NCBI GenBank assembly: GCA_963920665.1
Contig: OY987265.1
Location: forward strand, 7,631,001 to 7,695,000
Direction: 5' to 3'
Length of the DNA: 64,000 nucleotides
Source of the DNA: Straminergon stramineum
Taxonomy: Eukaryota; Streptophyta; Bryopsida; Hypnales; Calliergonaceae
The position numbers were made by a program, and so were the translations under genes. How positions within the stretch are numbered: position 1 is the first letter of the stretch; every line of letters starts with the position of its first letter. The notes under the pieces were generated by a model that ran no database searches, was not told the origin of the DNA, and saw only the letters and a list, made by a program, of their open reading frames with translations. Positions 23,777 to 36,171 of the stretch are shown piece after piece.

Positions 23777-24649
23777 TTGAACTTTTTTATCTATAGATTC
23801 TTAGCCGGGCAGCGGTATTAGTGAATAATATAACTCAGAAATGGCACAATGAGTGATCTAACTGCAAATGTTTACTTAGAAAATGAAAAGGAATGGAAGT
23901 GGAATCATAAATATGAATTTTGGAAGAGAGCTGCCAAAATACCGAGAAGTGCCTGGTCAACCCCCAAACCGGCAAAAATGCATCCATATCCACTGCTGCC
24001 ATCTTCAGCCACAAATATCATTTATCTGAACATAAATGTCTCCAGATGGCATTCATTCAGGTTCGAGAGTGAACACAAATGTCTCTAGAGCAGCATTAAC
24101 CAGCAAACATAGGACCAATGTCACGAGCAGCATTTAACAAATATGCCAGTGGCAACCAGTGTGACGAACCACTGCGAGAACAGTCTCTTTATGAAAAGAT
24201 TAGAAGTACTAGAGCATTTCGAACCACTGTCAGCATCTACAGAAAAGATTAAGTGACTCTTGAAAAATTAAAGAATGTTATGAGATAACCCAGACAGACA
24301 ATGGCCTGCACCGAACTGGTTCGTCCACCACTCCTTCGGTCTAAACGTTGGGACGCCCTAAATCCCCAACATTCAAACCACCACCAGATGATTGACGACG
24401 TCAGAGATTAAACTCCATTGCTTGGGCAACCTAGAGGAAGTAGCGCTTACGTTATGATACATGCTTGCAGAGGTCGCTTCTTCATGCCCAATGCAAGCTT
24501 GACATGATATACATCTCCACCGTGCCAAGGTGAAAGAATGTAGTTTCTCCTCTGGATGTCATAGATTTGGAGGTGTCCAACTAATACGTCTCCAAATCTG
24601 GGACAGAACAGCACTTGCGGTGTAGTATGGGATAAGCTTGGCTCTGTGA
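23777..24649. other. Spacer between convergent peroxiredoxin and PGM genes
   Basis: Holds the presumed 3' untranslated regions of two convergent genes. No reading frame of family character was seen. The plus-strand frame at 23849-24088 is not supported. Confidence 0.5.
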
Positions 24650-27245
24650 CTAATTGATGGTGTCTTCGCGAGGACGTGCTTGGTCGCGGTAATTAGCGAG
24701 ATCCTGCAAATACAAAGAAGGTAAGACTACGGGCAGGTTCACCACTCAAGACACGAAAAACAATGACATTAAAGAATGGCACACAAAATAGGCCAGTCTT
24801 GCATACAGTCAAGCTTCCATAATGGTGATCTCGTTGTAAGTTAAAATCTCTATTAGTTATCTTTCTTCTGCTCCCGCTTACAGTGTTAATGATTAGACAT
24901 TCTTCCCCGGGCAGGCATAGACAAACTATCAATATTTACGATGTAACAGAACGAAAACTGGATCTTATATGTGAATGAATGAATAAAAAGCTAACACAGT
25001 TCTAATTAGAAGAGGAAATTTTATCTACAGCTATAAACTATTCGTCAATATTTTCTTACCCCCAAATGCTAACAAAAATGAAGGCCTGCTTGCAGACGCA
25101 TAAAGAAAGAGCTGCTTGATTACCTGTGTTAAGGCGTAGACACCTTGAACTGTTGGTCCAACTGGACTTCCCCGGCGAAGAAATTTGGAACCCTTAAGAG
25201 TGTAAAGCATGGGAATGCCCGTTGATAGCTCAAGCTCGATGACCTCCTTCGATGTAAGCTGATCCAAGTACATAATGATGGCACGCAACGAATTACCATG
25301 AGCTGCAATCATAATATTCTTCCCGGCCTGGAGCTCTGGAACCACCTGCGCAAACAACACAGATATTCAATAACAGTCCTACAATTACGAAAATCACTCC
25401 CAATATCACACAAGAATTTTCAATGATAGGCATTTGTTTGAGATTCTTACGTGCTCCACGAAATACTTGACAGCTCGTTCTGCACACATTTCCAGACTCT
25501 CTCCATTGGGAGGAGGGATATCATAACTTCGGCGCCACTCCTTGACTTTCTCGACCCCGAACTTGTCAGCAGTCTCTTTCTTGTTCAATCCTTGCAATTC
25601 ACCATACCTGTATGCCAGTCACATGGTCCTCAATATGTCCTTGCAGAGGCTCTTAAAACCATTGCCAATTAGTCATTAATCAATAACTCTCTGTGATGTT
25701 TTCATTGACCTCTGAAGGGCCCAGGTTTCACGGTTATAAATGACCAATTCGAGTGATCGTATTGTGGAAATGATAGAATTCAAGTCTTACATAACCAGAG
25801 TAGCGAAGACCATTGTATGTGCAGGTCAATAAATAAATAAAAATAGGTTCTCAATGACCTTCTCAAAAGTACTAAAAAACATGGGGTCCAATGAGGACTT
25901 TTCTTGACCTATTACGACAACAAGGCCTCAAATTCGAAATTCTCTTGCGGCAAGATAGACTGAGGTTTTGAGCTGGTTCAGATAATGGTATTACAAACGA
26001 AAGTAAGAGCACATGTTATAGAAAAATGCGTAGGAGTGGGTCTTACATGCGCTCATTAAGCTGCCATGCTGTGACCACGGGAATGACCTCGTCTGTGTCG
26101 CTGAAGATTCGGCTCCAAGCCTCCGCCCTTTCACTTTCGTTGTGAAGAATCACAGGCACCTGAACGATGAAAAGCCGAGAACCTCAAAAGAGTATTACAT
26201 CACACTAGAAGGCGACACTAACACATAATTTCGTTACAGATTACCACCAATCTTCTGTATCTGTATCTCTTGCAATGAGGTTCCCAGCCTCATGTGATAA
26301 TTATTTTCCAGATACAGATACAGATGCGTCTCTGGCTTGCAAATGTAGTACTATTCCGGAATCTGGCTGGAAATATTAAAAAAAAAATTGAAACCCACTG
26401 CCAGACGAACTACTGAAGTGATAAGTTTTCGGGTTTTCCGAATACAGATTTGCCCACTGACGCCCCTGTGGATGAGGCTGGAAAGAAGGCTCACTTTCTG
26501 GCGATGGTGTTGTGTCATGGCGAGCATGGCGGTCATCTGGGCGCGGATGAGCGCCGAGGTGAAGATCAGATCCACGGGAAGCTCGCTAATGCGCTTGCCC
26601 GCTTCGATAGCTTCTTCCACGCCCGTTTGCGACAGAGGTACATCTACGCACCCCGTGAACAGATTCTTGGAGTTCCAGAGTGACTCTCCATGGCGGATCA
26701 GAATCAACGCCGACTCCCCTGCAATCAATCACAGCAAACTTAAAAATTAAAAAATCAATGCTGCACCTTCAACTAACAGATCTATCCATCAATCAAACCA
26801 AAAAAAACTAAAGGAAAAAACTCTGGCAATCACAGCAAAAATACAAATACAAATCAATAGCCTCAACTAGATCTATCCATCAATCAAACAAGAAAAGAAA
26901 AGGGAAGAAAAGGAAACATTCCCACAGATTAGGAGGCGGAGCGTACGAGGCGGGCGATGAGCACTTACTGGTGCTGGTGGATGCACCGTTGGTACGAAAG
27001 ATAGTTTCGGCAGATTGTTGTTGTTGTTGCAGAGTGCAAGAAACAACAGAGGTGACGCCTCCTCGCCGCTGCAGCGACGCGGGCGTCCGAGCGAAACTCA
27101 AGGCGAGCGACGACGACTTGAGAAGACTACATCTACTGATCTCGACATTGCGAAGGGCAACGCAGCACGTCCGCAATGGAACGGAATGATGGCGCCCAAA
27201 TCCAGTCGAGGACGCCGGGCAAAGAGACGACGACGCAGCCGCCAT
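24650..27245 (-). CDS. 2,3-bisphosphoglycerate-dependent phosphoglycerate mutase, probable plastid precursor
   Basis: Interconverts 3- and 2-phosphoglycerate through a phosphohistidine. Six exons on the minus strand: 27245-26969, 26718-26495, 26159-26047, 25607-25451, 25345-25124, 24703-24650 (1047 nt, 348 residues), with consistent phases and GT-AG borders. The first ~92 residues are Ser/Ala-rich with scattered Arg and no acidic cluster, as in plastid transit peptides. The catalytic part starts at [14 protein letters not shown] with phosphoacceptor His102. It includes [69 protein letters not shown] and AAHGNSLRA with the second catalytic His273. The final 18-codon exon (DLANYRDQ...) completes the C-terminus. 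The family is the dPGM (gpmA-type) clade, distinct from the cofactor-independent enzyme that dominates plant cytosolic glycolysis. Confidence 0.93.
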
Positions 27246-28647
27246 AGCTCACTTTCCCAACTGCAAGCAAGCTTCGAACGAAATGAACCCCGACGTTGAA
27301 GCAACTGGGAGTAGAAGGGCAACCCGTACAACCACGCCACAAGAGAATCAATGCAAGCCTGAGTGACAAATGCCTACCATTCGTCAAGAGACAGAATGAC
27401 GAGCAGCAAATGATCGATCAACTTCAACCCCAACCACCATTAAGTCAGGCTTTTTCAGGTCCCGAGCTTTTCCTCTTTTTTGCGAATTTCCTATTATTCT
27501 TTCTTCTAGGGCAGGTAATTCATTAGAGTGTGTGTCCTACCGCTAGTACGCAATTTAACCGTGCCTGCTGACTCTTTTTCATTCTAAAATTAGACAGTTC
27601 TTGTTCTGTGACCTCTGTCATATCTTTTATCGTTGAGTACCTCTTCACAACTGAATGCCTTCCAACGAGAGTGGATCCTTGCGACTTGGGAGTGACTTGA
27701 CTTGACTTGACGGGAGCGATGACTGTTGACGATGGCTGGCAAAAGCAACAGAAAAAGTGTAACCGGGACTGTCAAACACGAGTAGTGTTGCAGTGACGGA
27801 GAGAGCAAGGCTGGGGGAGAAACTGAAAATGGAAAGTTAGGGTTACTAATAAATAAGCTTATTCTTAGGAAGACTGAAAATATGCGGCATGGGTTTCTCC
27901 GGCAAGGAGGGGACGTGTGTCTGATATCCCGAGGCCCCCACACGCAATGAGTGGCCGTAAGCCCCCGAAATTAGCAACAAAGGAGGGCTGCCATACGCTT
28001 ATCCTTCTTCACCCGTTACGCCGCATGTGAGCGTCTGTTTCGACAAGCTGGGGACCTAATTAAACTGGGGTCTTCTCCGAAAGCGAAAGGGCCGCGTTCT
28101 TTTGGCGACCATTCCTAGCGTACAACAACGAACATTCCAGGAGCGGCAGGTCCCTTTGTTTGACGGAGAAATTCTCGCATGGGGTTGTGTATTCCGGCTT
28201 TGACCTAAAGGTACTATTGAATTTCAAGAACGAAAAGTGCGTTTAGCCTTGCCATTCCAAGGACCTTGGCGGCTTGGCCCCATTCAATCAGAGTTGTCTC
28301 GATTGTGTGCACTACTGCTCAACTTCGGTCTCTTGGACTTGCCCAGACGTGCGCGAATTCTGCGCCGTAATTCTAATACCGAATCTTCTGTTAAGTACTG
28401 TTCGAATCGTTTCCCAATCTCTTGGTCCTTCGCTGCATGCGTGCTATCACCAGAGAATCCATCACGCGATACAAATCTTAGGTCAATCTATTGCGACAAG
28501 TATATTTTAGGATTACAGAGAGCGAATGAGGTCCGTCCTTGGTTTTGTTACTGGTGTTTGCAGATTGTTGTTGTGAGTGATGCTTCCAGCAAGAATTTTT
28601 ACAAGAACCTCTCTAGGGGGTTCGGCCCTGATGTAGAAGCTCTCACT
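27246..28647. other. Spacer upstream of PGM, with one unexplained open stretch
   Basis: Contains the PGM promoter and 5' leader (27246-27600) and a relatively GC-rich segment (27900-28650). A plus-strand frame at 28237-28680 stays open for 147 codons but starts at GTG, contains no ATG, and matches nothing I know. Its end overlaps the last exon of the coiled-coil gene on the other strand. I do not call it a gene. Confidence 0.4.
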
Positions 28648-31514
28648 TTACCTGGTCGCTGGACTGTTTCCAAGTCGTGAACCTAGTGTCTGCTTGCCTG
28701 AATTATTGCCTACGATCACAGGTGACTTGCACTTGAAATCAACATCACAGCGGCATGTAGAGCCGAGTGGATACAGATCGAAATCCTGCAGTACCCAGCT
28801 TGAATGCTGCTTCTGAGCATTGTGATTCCGTGCATGGTTGTTATGATGCAGGAACTGAAACATGACACATAAATCTCAGCGGTGAAGACGTGTTGATCTG
28901 CTCCGACCCCCAATGAAGACCCCAACAGGTTAAAAAGACAGTAAATTCGAGTGTTACAGTTGCAGGTCAATGAGAGGGGGCGAGTGCTGCTCAGGGGACA
29001 CCACACTCTGAAATGTTCACCTCTGCTTCATTCTCTTCACATAAGAATACACTGGGTGTCTCCGGAGCAGCACTCCATGCAATGAGAGGCTCTTATACAA
29101 GGGAAGAAGATGAAATGGAGGGGATACTTGCCACTGCAAATCAGACATGGCCTTCAGTTCCAATTCCAGCTTCCGAGCTCGTTCCTTATTGGCATCAATC
29201 GCCAACTCCAAGGTCTGTAGCTGCTGCTGAGTTGCTTCTACCTGAATGAAAGCGCAACATCTTGTCACCTAAATCAACATTAAATGTACCCATTTATGGT
29301 GATCTCCAAAGTCTCCGAAGAGTGAGAGGAAGGGAAAATCACCTCTTTGTCCTTTGCGAAGAGCTTTTCCTCCAGTTCTCTGATGTAGGCTTCTCGGGAT
29401 TCCAAACTTTCAGAGAGGCTGCAATCATTCTCTAATTCCAGCTCAATCTTCGCTAATTCCATCTCTCCCATCTCGCGGCTCTGTGTTAACATCGTTAAGT
29501 CATGACCTAATTGTACGTGACTAGAGAAATCCTAGAGATGGTGCAGTCTTCAGCATGGATGACTGAGGGTCACCGTGAAACAGGGCTTGTGGTTTTGGCA
29601 TCAGCTTCATACCTGGTTTGTGGTTTCAAGTGCTTCATCACACTCTTGCAACCGTTTACGCAATCGTTCCGCAATTTTGAATGCGTTGGACAGTTTCTCC
29701 TGTGACTCATCAGCCCCCTCGATCTTCTGTGCTATATTTTTCAGTGCCTGCACATAATCTCTAGCACAGGGTTACAAATCGAGTTTAGGTAGAGGATATT
29801 ATTCGCGTCCTTTTGCACTTTAACCAATATGTTGGAGTATGGTTTCATCGGGATCACTATAGAGCCGTGGAAATATCACTTCAGGAAAAGGAGTCAAAGC
29901 TGTTGGATATCAGCTCTTTTTTTCTTCTGTGAGAATTTCTTATGCAGTTTCAAAATGCGAGTTAGACAACCCTATCTCCATTCTGAAGATCAGTGGTCTT
30001 AGACATTTTCCCAAGTCATACTTACACCACTTGCTATTTGATGACCAACCGTACAGTGTTTGAATAAATGCGTTGCTGTTGGAAACAGGATTCAGGTTCT
30101 AATCGATTTCAGTATCCTCTGCCTGAACTTGCAACAAACCGTAAGTAGTAGTCCTGCTGCAGCGTGTCGTTTGTGACTGACGACACTACTTTCTGAATCC
30201 AGGTGCAAGATGTGATAGTGGATGATTTTTGAGGGCCAACGAACCTGAGCATACGTGTCAATTTGATTGGATTTCGCAGCAAGTTGAACTCGACGGTCTT
30301 CGAGAGCCGGGCACACATTCTGCATTTCCGTAGTACTGTTCACATCTACAGCATTTTCCTTCTCAATTTTTTTCTGCACAAGGTTAACCTTCTGTTTGAT
30401 TCGGTGCTGGCGTCTCATAAAGTTGATGTTACTGTTGTTGTTTGATGCATTACACCTTGCCACAGCTTCACTGTTTATGCTATTATGTGTCATCCATGAT
30501 TTAATGTAACATCGAAATAGCATAGTATAGAGTAAATGAAATATTTTTGTTAGATTGTGAACTATGGGACCATTGTCAGGAAGCTTTTGAGTGAATAATC
30601 ACTCGAGCAACAATTGGCCAATCAACAAGTGGCTAACCGGGATCCAATATTGAGTAAATGGTGTTCATCAATTGGTACACCAATACATGGTGTTTCGAGG
30701 GTATCATCACCTACAAGCTAGTCAAATACAAAGTTTACTAAATAGAACAAACAATGTATATCTGTGAACAGGATCTGCAGAACTATGGTACTGCACAGGT
30801 CAAATGCGAAAGATAAGTGCAGTTTACGTACTTGCAAGTTTCCAATTTTGCTTTCAAGCTGTTCAGCGCGGTTGTGACCAAGTTCGATTGCACCAAGCAT
30901 CCTCTCGAGAGCCGCACCGTCATCGAGAGCATGCTGAGGATTCTTCTGTCTGTCGTGGCTGGCGATGGAGCTTTGAAGGTTTGCTATTTCCGAGGACATA
31001 ATGTCCAGACTCTCACTGAGCTGATGCTTGTCTTCACTTATTCGCACCATCTCATTCTTCTCTTCGTCATGAACTGCTTGAAGAATATCCTACAGGAATT
31101 AAAACATACCATATGTTCACTGCTGTCAGTGACGAAGGTTGTGTCATCAGGAATATGTGAATTGCTCCCCCAATGCATCGAAAACCCTGTTGTGCGCTGT
31201 ACAAGTACATGACATTATATTCCAGTGTTGGAGGGTCCTTTTTCCTCTGACTTCGTACTGTAGCTACGATCGGTGTAAGCCTTTTTCTAGCCCAATTCTG
31301 ACTCTGCTCCCCTACCAAGCATGCATGTCTAAACCGTTTATGGAGTCCTTCACAAATTGTTTCAATCTTTCAGTAAAGATTGGAGCCTCAGAAATCCTGG
31401 GGAAGCATATTTGTCTTCAGGAAGGAAATGGACCAGCTATAAAACATTATCTAGCCTTACCCCAAGCTTTGTCAGTTTCTCCATGGTCTCTTCATCGCTG
31501 GATTCTTTCGTCAT
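28648..31514 (-). CDS. Uncharacterised coiled-coil protein
   Basis: Seven exons on the minus strand: 31514-31461, 31089-30832, 30373-30245, 29747-29613, 29480-29343, 29241-29128, 28854-28648 (1035 nt, 344 residues). Every intron is phase 0, so each exon is a whole number of codons. It starts with MTKESSDEETMEKL. From about residue 19 to 276 the protein is rich in Glu, Lys, Leu, Gln and Arg with heptad-like spacing (for example LESKIGNLQKKIEKE, LESREAYIRELEEKLFAKDKE, LELELKAM), which predicts a long coiled coil. The last exon (68 residues) is different: His/Asn/Ser-rich with four Cys, and no longer helical. I do not recognise the family; tropomyosin-like symmetry of exon phases suggests growth by exon duplication. 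The terminal exon is the least certain, and a missed small exon in the long introns is possible. Confidence 0.7.
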
Positions 31515-34500
31515 TTTTTCTCCGGCACAAGAAGTTAGACAATACTAAGGTTTCGATAAGTACAAGCTCCGGGATGCAGAATTGATATGAGGTTGTGGAA
31601 GCCTCTATATCTTGATCAGTGTGCAAGGTATATTTTTATTCTAGCTCTTTGACATTGCTTGCATCAAAAACGAGCTTTCACAGAATTTCACAGGACTTCT
31701 AATTCTTGAGTCTCTTCATCGAATTTCAGAGAACTTATAATCCATAATTTCCTTTCACAGAATTTCACAGAAATTACATTTCATGGTAATGTTTCACAGA
31801 ATCAGTTGAGAGGAAACCTGGGAGCCTTGTCTTGAGAGATGCGAAGGTATTCCAGGACGTGAGGCGGTTATAACCGACTCTGAAGCTTGTCATGGACGAT
31901 GAAACATTGTGCCCTCTTGAAGTCCACAGAGTTCATCAGGTCTTTACCACAAGAGTTTCATTGCTGTGTTTTAAACCCCCAACGCCAGGTATAAATTGAG
32001 GTGGTTTACACCAATACTAAGGTAGCCGCACTTAAATTCTCTGGTTCTACCATCTCCTAAGGTCAAGTTCCCAAAAAAAAATGTATGAAATTGTTAGTGA
32101 CCTCAAGAGAAATTCAACCCAAGTTGTTTTGTAGTTTTTCAACACTCAAATAATATTATGGGAATTCTCAAAGTTGAAAGCATAAGATACCTACTTATGA
32201 CACTAGACTCACCTTCAAACCATCACTCTTGAAGCAAAAGATGCTTCAACTTCCATTAGTTGCCTCAAAGAACTCTTCAACTCCCATTGGTTGCTCTTGA
32301 GAATCATAGTGGCTCTTTTGTCAACCTCCAATGATCCTTCTAAGACATCCTATAGGAGGCAAGTTTGGGTACCTCTACCATGGAACCACTCAAGTACATT
32401 GGTAAGCCGGTTTTGTCAAGGCTCAAAATAATGACACTTTTCGCTTGGGTTTGGTGAAAATCTAAGAAAGATCACAGCGGAGGTCTATAAGATCTAACAA
32501 TGTAGATCCCAAGATTACCTAAATAGGCAAAATCTATAGTTGTGAGATTTAATGTGCTATGGTTGCATAGAATTTCATCAAGCTTGTCTAAAAACATGAC
32601 TACAAAAAAGTCCCACAAAGTAGAAAAGTTGTGAGTACAAAAGTTTAGAAGTGAAAAAAGAATCTTTGTGTTCTATCATGTAACCTGCTACTTCTACCAT
32701 ATGGCCTCACCAAAAAATTTGCCTTCTTTGATTATATTTGCTTGATCTTGGGGGGTCTTCTAGCTAGGCCCTCCATCAAGTCATTTATTGCTAATTGATT
32801 TTGTTTTTGCTCTCATTCCCAATACATGCAAAGAAGAAGCAAAGTTTTTTAGCCACTTTTCTTCTTGACGTTTATGGAATCATGGGGCGATGTGTTACAA
32901 AAAGTTCTTAGAAACACAAGGGCAGTCCAAATACATTTTCCTTCAAATCCAATTGTGGCCTTTGTAATCAGGGACAAATGCTCAATATGGTCAATTTTTT
33001 GGCCTCTAAAAGATTGTTTCAGGTTTGTTCCCCATTCTATGAACCATTCACTATTGTTTAGAATTTAAAAAATTAAATATGAGAATTTATTTTTTTAATA
33101 TTAAAATTGGTTAAAAAAATATTATTTGATGTGGCGACCACATCAGATTGATGATGTAGCAAAATTCCCACATTCCCCACAGTTCAGGAACTTGTAGTCT
33201 TCTAGAGGCATGAAAAACATCTAATGAGTGAATAAATTTTGGATTTTTAGAAAATCATAGACGAATGTAGGAAACGAATATTGTTTAAAAATTAACTTTA
33301 GATGTTTTTAGAATGTTAATCTTAAATTAATATCATCTAAAAATTCAAACTATTGTGATCATATTCACACAAATACATTAGATTTCATAAAAATATTGCA
33401 TGTCTTGGTACAAAAGTACTCTCCAAATAGTTTCATGAAAAAGAAGTTTGTTGGTGGAATTTGAATCTATAAAATTTCTTATATTAAATCATATATAAGT
33501 AAAATTCTTCAATGAAATTTATAACTTTTTAATATTTTATAGGTTTGTACTAAATTTTTATCTATTGTTTATTATCATTGTTTATCTATTTAAAATAACT
33601 TCTTTCATAGCTTCTATTATAAATGTTCTTAATAGCAAACTTTTGCAAGTGAAAATCTTATTGAATGCTTCATTTTAATCTAAATATGGAAAAGTTTAAA
33701 GATCAAGTTTGAAAATAAATTAGTCACAACAATATTGAAATGGGATTTTTTTAATTCAAATGAGATTTGACTCTATAGTTAACATATAATTTATATGTAT
33801 ACATGGATCATTTCATTTTTCTTATGTTATATGTATTTTTAAATTGTATTTAAAGCTATCACTTTTAGCAAAATGCACATTGTGCACTTGTTTTTGCAAA
33901 ATTTGCCTAAGAAATGGTACCCCTACTGTGAATATAGAAGAAAAAGAACATGCAGGCCTCAAAATGACTAGGCTGCATGGCATACTTGAATAGAGAGGAA
34001 AAAGAATATGCTCTTAGAAACTAGAAAAAGATTATCTACTTTGGCTATGTATGATTCCAAGTGACCAATCACCACCTCAAAAATTCTAGGGGACTTGTGT
34101 TGTAGTCTTAATATAAACCACTACTTATTCTCCTAACTCAAGCTTATTTGCAACCCTAGTTTATAGCCTATTGTTGTTTTGGTGTATTCTAGAAGTTCAC
34201 TAGATTTTGACAAACAAACCATCATGTAGGAGTAAACATGGTGATGATGTGAATAATAAAAATTCATTGAAGATGCATAAAAACATATGTAGGAGGTTAA
34301 GCAGGTTAAATATAAAGCTTTAATTTACATTTATTAAACTAAAAATGATTAATAATGCAAGTAAGTCTAAAGTGCAAGCCTAGAATTTGAACAAACACAA
34401 AGATAAATAAATAAATAACATTCTTCTCCCATAATATAATCTGATAGATGCTATATAACTTCATTGTACTTGAGTTTGATTTTTATAATACAAATGATAC

Positions 34501-35127
34501 TATAGAGGAGTTTTTAAAATGTAATTGTAAACTATTTTGACTCTAGAGTGTATAATGAGAAAAAAAGATAACACTTGAAGTTCAAGGTTAGAATGTAATT
34601 ATCTCAAAATTCTATTCCAATTATTTACATATTTTTTGAAAGTCTTGGATTCATTCTATCTTAGTGAAATGAAGTTTATATCTTTGTAGTCAATTTTTGA
34701 AGGAAGTGATTAATTAAGAGGTTCCTTAAATGAAAAAACTTGTGTTATTATTAGTGATGATGTGAAATTTAAAAAATTCTTCCTCACTCCTAATTTAAAA
34801 ACATTTCAACATTTTAAACCCTAAATTTCCATCTTGATATATTAATGTAGAGATTCAAAAAATATTTGGAATTTGACATTTTTACAAAAGATTGTATTTC
34901 ATTATAGATTGACTGAAATTTCAACTTTATGCTAAAGATATTTGCACCCTTACACTTTTCAACCACACTTTGGAAAATACGAATTAGCAAGCTAAAAAAT
35001 TATAATAACAAATTTTGATTGAAAAGAAAAAAAAAAATGATTCAATTCATTTACTTGGCCTTTCTACATTCACAAATATATAGAAAAAAGTATGCATTTT
35101 GCCAACTTACATTATGGCTTTTTAATA
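31515..35127. other. AT-rich gene-free spacer
   Basis: Mostly AT-rich DNA. The first part (31640-31800) has repeated TTTCACAGAATTTCACAG words. A MITE relative occupies 33001-33210. Short open frames (such as 32865-33068) carry no family signal. Confidence 0.5.
33001..33210. mobile_element. Diverged relative of the MITE at 80-355
   Basis: The ends GGCCTCTAAAAGA and (inverted) TGCCTCTAGAAGA enclose an AT-rich interior in the same order as the element at 80-355: a GTTCCCC block, an AT core, a central hairpin (33127-33145, TGATGTGG/CCACATCA), AATTCC(C)A..TTCCC, then an end-proximal AACTTGTAG block. The hairpin arms differ in sequence from the first copy but still pair. Confidence 0.5.
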
Positions 35128-36171
35128 TCAATTTTTTAGTGATTCAACAACAATACATTCTTGAAGACATTGTAAGCTAGCAACTCTTTTATGAACAACA
35201 CATATATGGTCAATGTTTTTGCAAATACCATCACAAATAGCTTGAAGAGGTAGTATTGAAAAAGGCTCCTCAATTTGTATTCCTACTTCATCAATACAAA
35301 ATAAAGCTGCAGCACTAAAAAAAGTAGCAAGAACAACTAGCCATCGACATGAATCCCACAAAGCAATTGGCAATATGAGATGCCAAATAACTAAAAATTG
35401 GGATGTCAAGTGAGTGTAAGACAATGGAATTGGAGTCTTAAACAAACGCTCACAAATACCAACGTTATCATGAAATGTTGTTATATTTGAAGACATGAAA
35501 GCTTTCATAATTTCGGACATGTGTGATTTTGCAAGTAGCTCAGAAAGAACCTGTATGCAATGGTTAGGATGATGGGTTGAATCCAACATAGCTTCTAAAT
35601 CTTCAGGGTTTAATATATTTACCAACTCACCGTGCAACCGGCCTTCTGCCTCAACATTTTCTTTCATACAATAAGGATAGGCTTTTAGGTATTGAATAAA
35701 ATATTGTAGTATTCTTTCATCTTCCTTGGAAGTCATCCATGTACATGCTTGTCGTGCAAGATCGCGGCATCGATTCAAATTCGCACCCCAAGTTTTGCGA
35801 GCTTCATCAAATCTTCCATAACATGCAGTTGTCCGAAACCCTAATAAAATGATAAGAGCTGCAGCTGTGAATGTCAATGGAATTGTAGGTAAATGTAATA
35901 TGTTGACCTTCCACATTGGACGGTGGGCTTCGACAGCTTCATTATAACCTGCCACAATTGCTGAATAAATTGTAAGGATGGTTACAGGTGGCCAAAGAGG
36001 AAAGCCTGCAAGTCTAACCATATGTTGGCCATGACGAATATTGCTGCGGTGCTCATTCCAAGCTGCATGATTGTATATAGTTTTGTGATACAACATTGCA
36101 AAACAGTACATCCATTTATCATGATGATCCTTCAAAGACATGTTGACACTGTTCCGATTTTGTTTTGACAT
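35128..36171 (-). CDS. Bestrophin-like (VCCN/UPF0187) anion channel
   Basis: Intronless frame for 347 residues from the ATG at 36171; the frame is open to 36207, but only to a TTG. It matches the plant and bacterial bestrophin-like family, whose plant members (VCCN) are voltage-dependent chloride channels of thylakoids. Visible marks: WNEHRSNIRHGQHMVRLAG, a first membrane segment (about 59-76, PLWPPVTILTIYSAIVAG), a second (95-113), the signature RTTACYGRFDEARKTWG (113-129), and a hydrophobic pair (about 255-297) with LWDSCRWLVVLATFFSAAALFCIDEVG followed by EEPFSILPLQ. There is no obvious plastid leader, although the N-terminus is short and could continue in an unseen upstream exon. It sits alone in AT-rich, repeat-like DNA and could be a retrocopy, but the frame is intact. 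Confidence 0.88.
   Translation of the reverse strand: MSKQNRNSVNMSLKDHHDKWMYCFAMLYHKTIYNHAAWNEHRSNIRHGQHMVRLAGFPLWPPVTILTIYSAIVAGYNEAVEAHRPMWKVNILHLPTIPLTFTAAALIILLGFRTTACYGRFDEARKTWGANLNRCRDLARQACTWMTSKEDERILQYFIQYLKAYPYCMKENVEAEGRLHGELVNILNPEDLEAMLDSTHHPNHCIQVLSELLAKSHMSEIMKAFMSSNITTFHDNVGICERLFKTPIPLSYTHLTSQFLVIWHLILPIALWDSCRWLVVLATFFSAAALFCIDEVGIQIEEPFSILPLQAICDGICKNIDHICVVHKRVASLQCLQECIVVESLKN

Noticed and set aside
30010..30075. Extra exon of the coiled-coil gene with a strong GTAAGTATG donor
   Set aside because: The 50-nt segment breaks the reading frame and has a stop in phase 0, so it does not fit the all-phase-0 gene.
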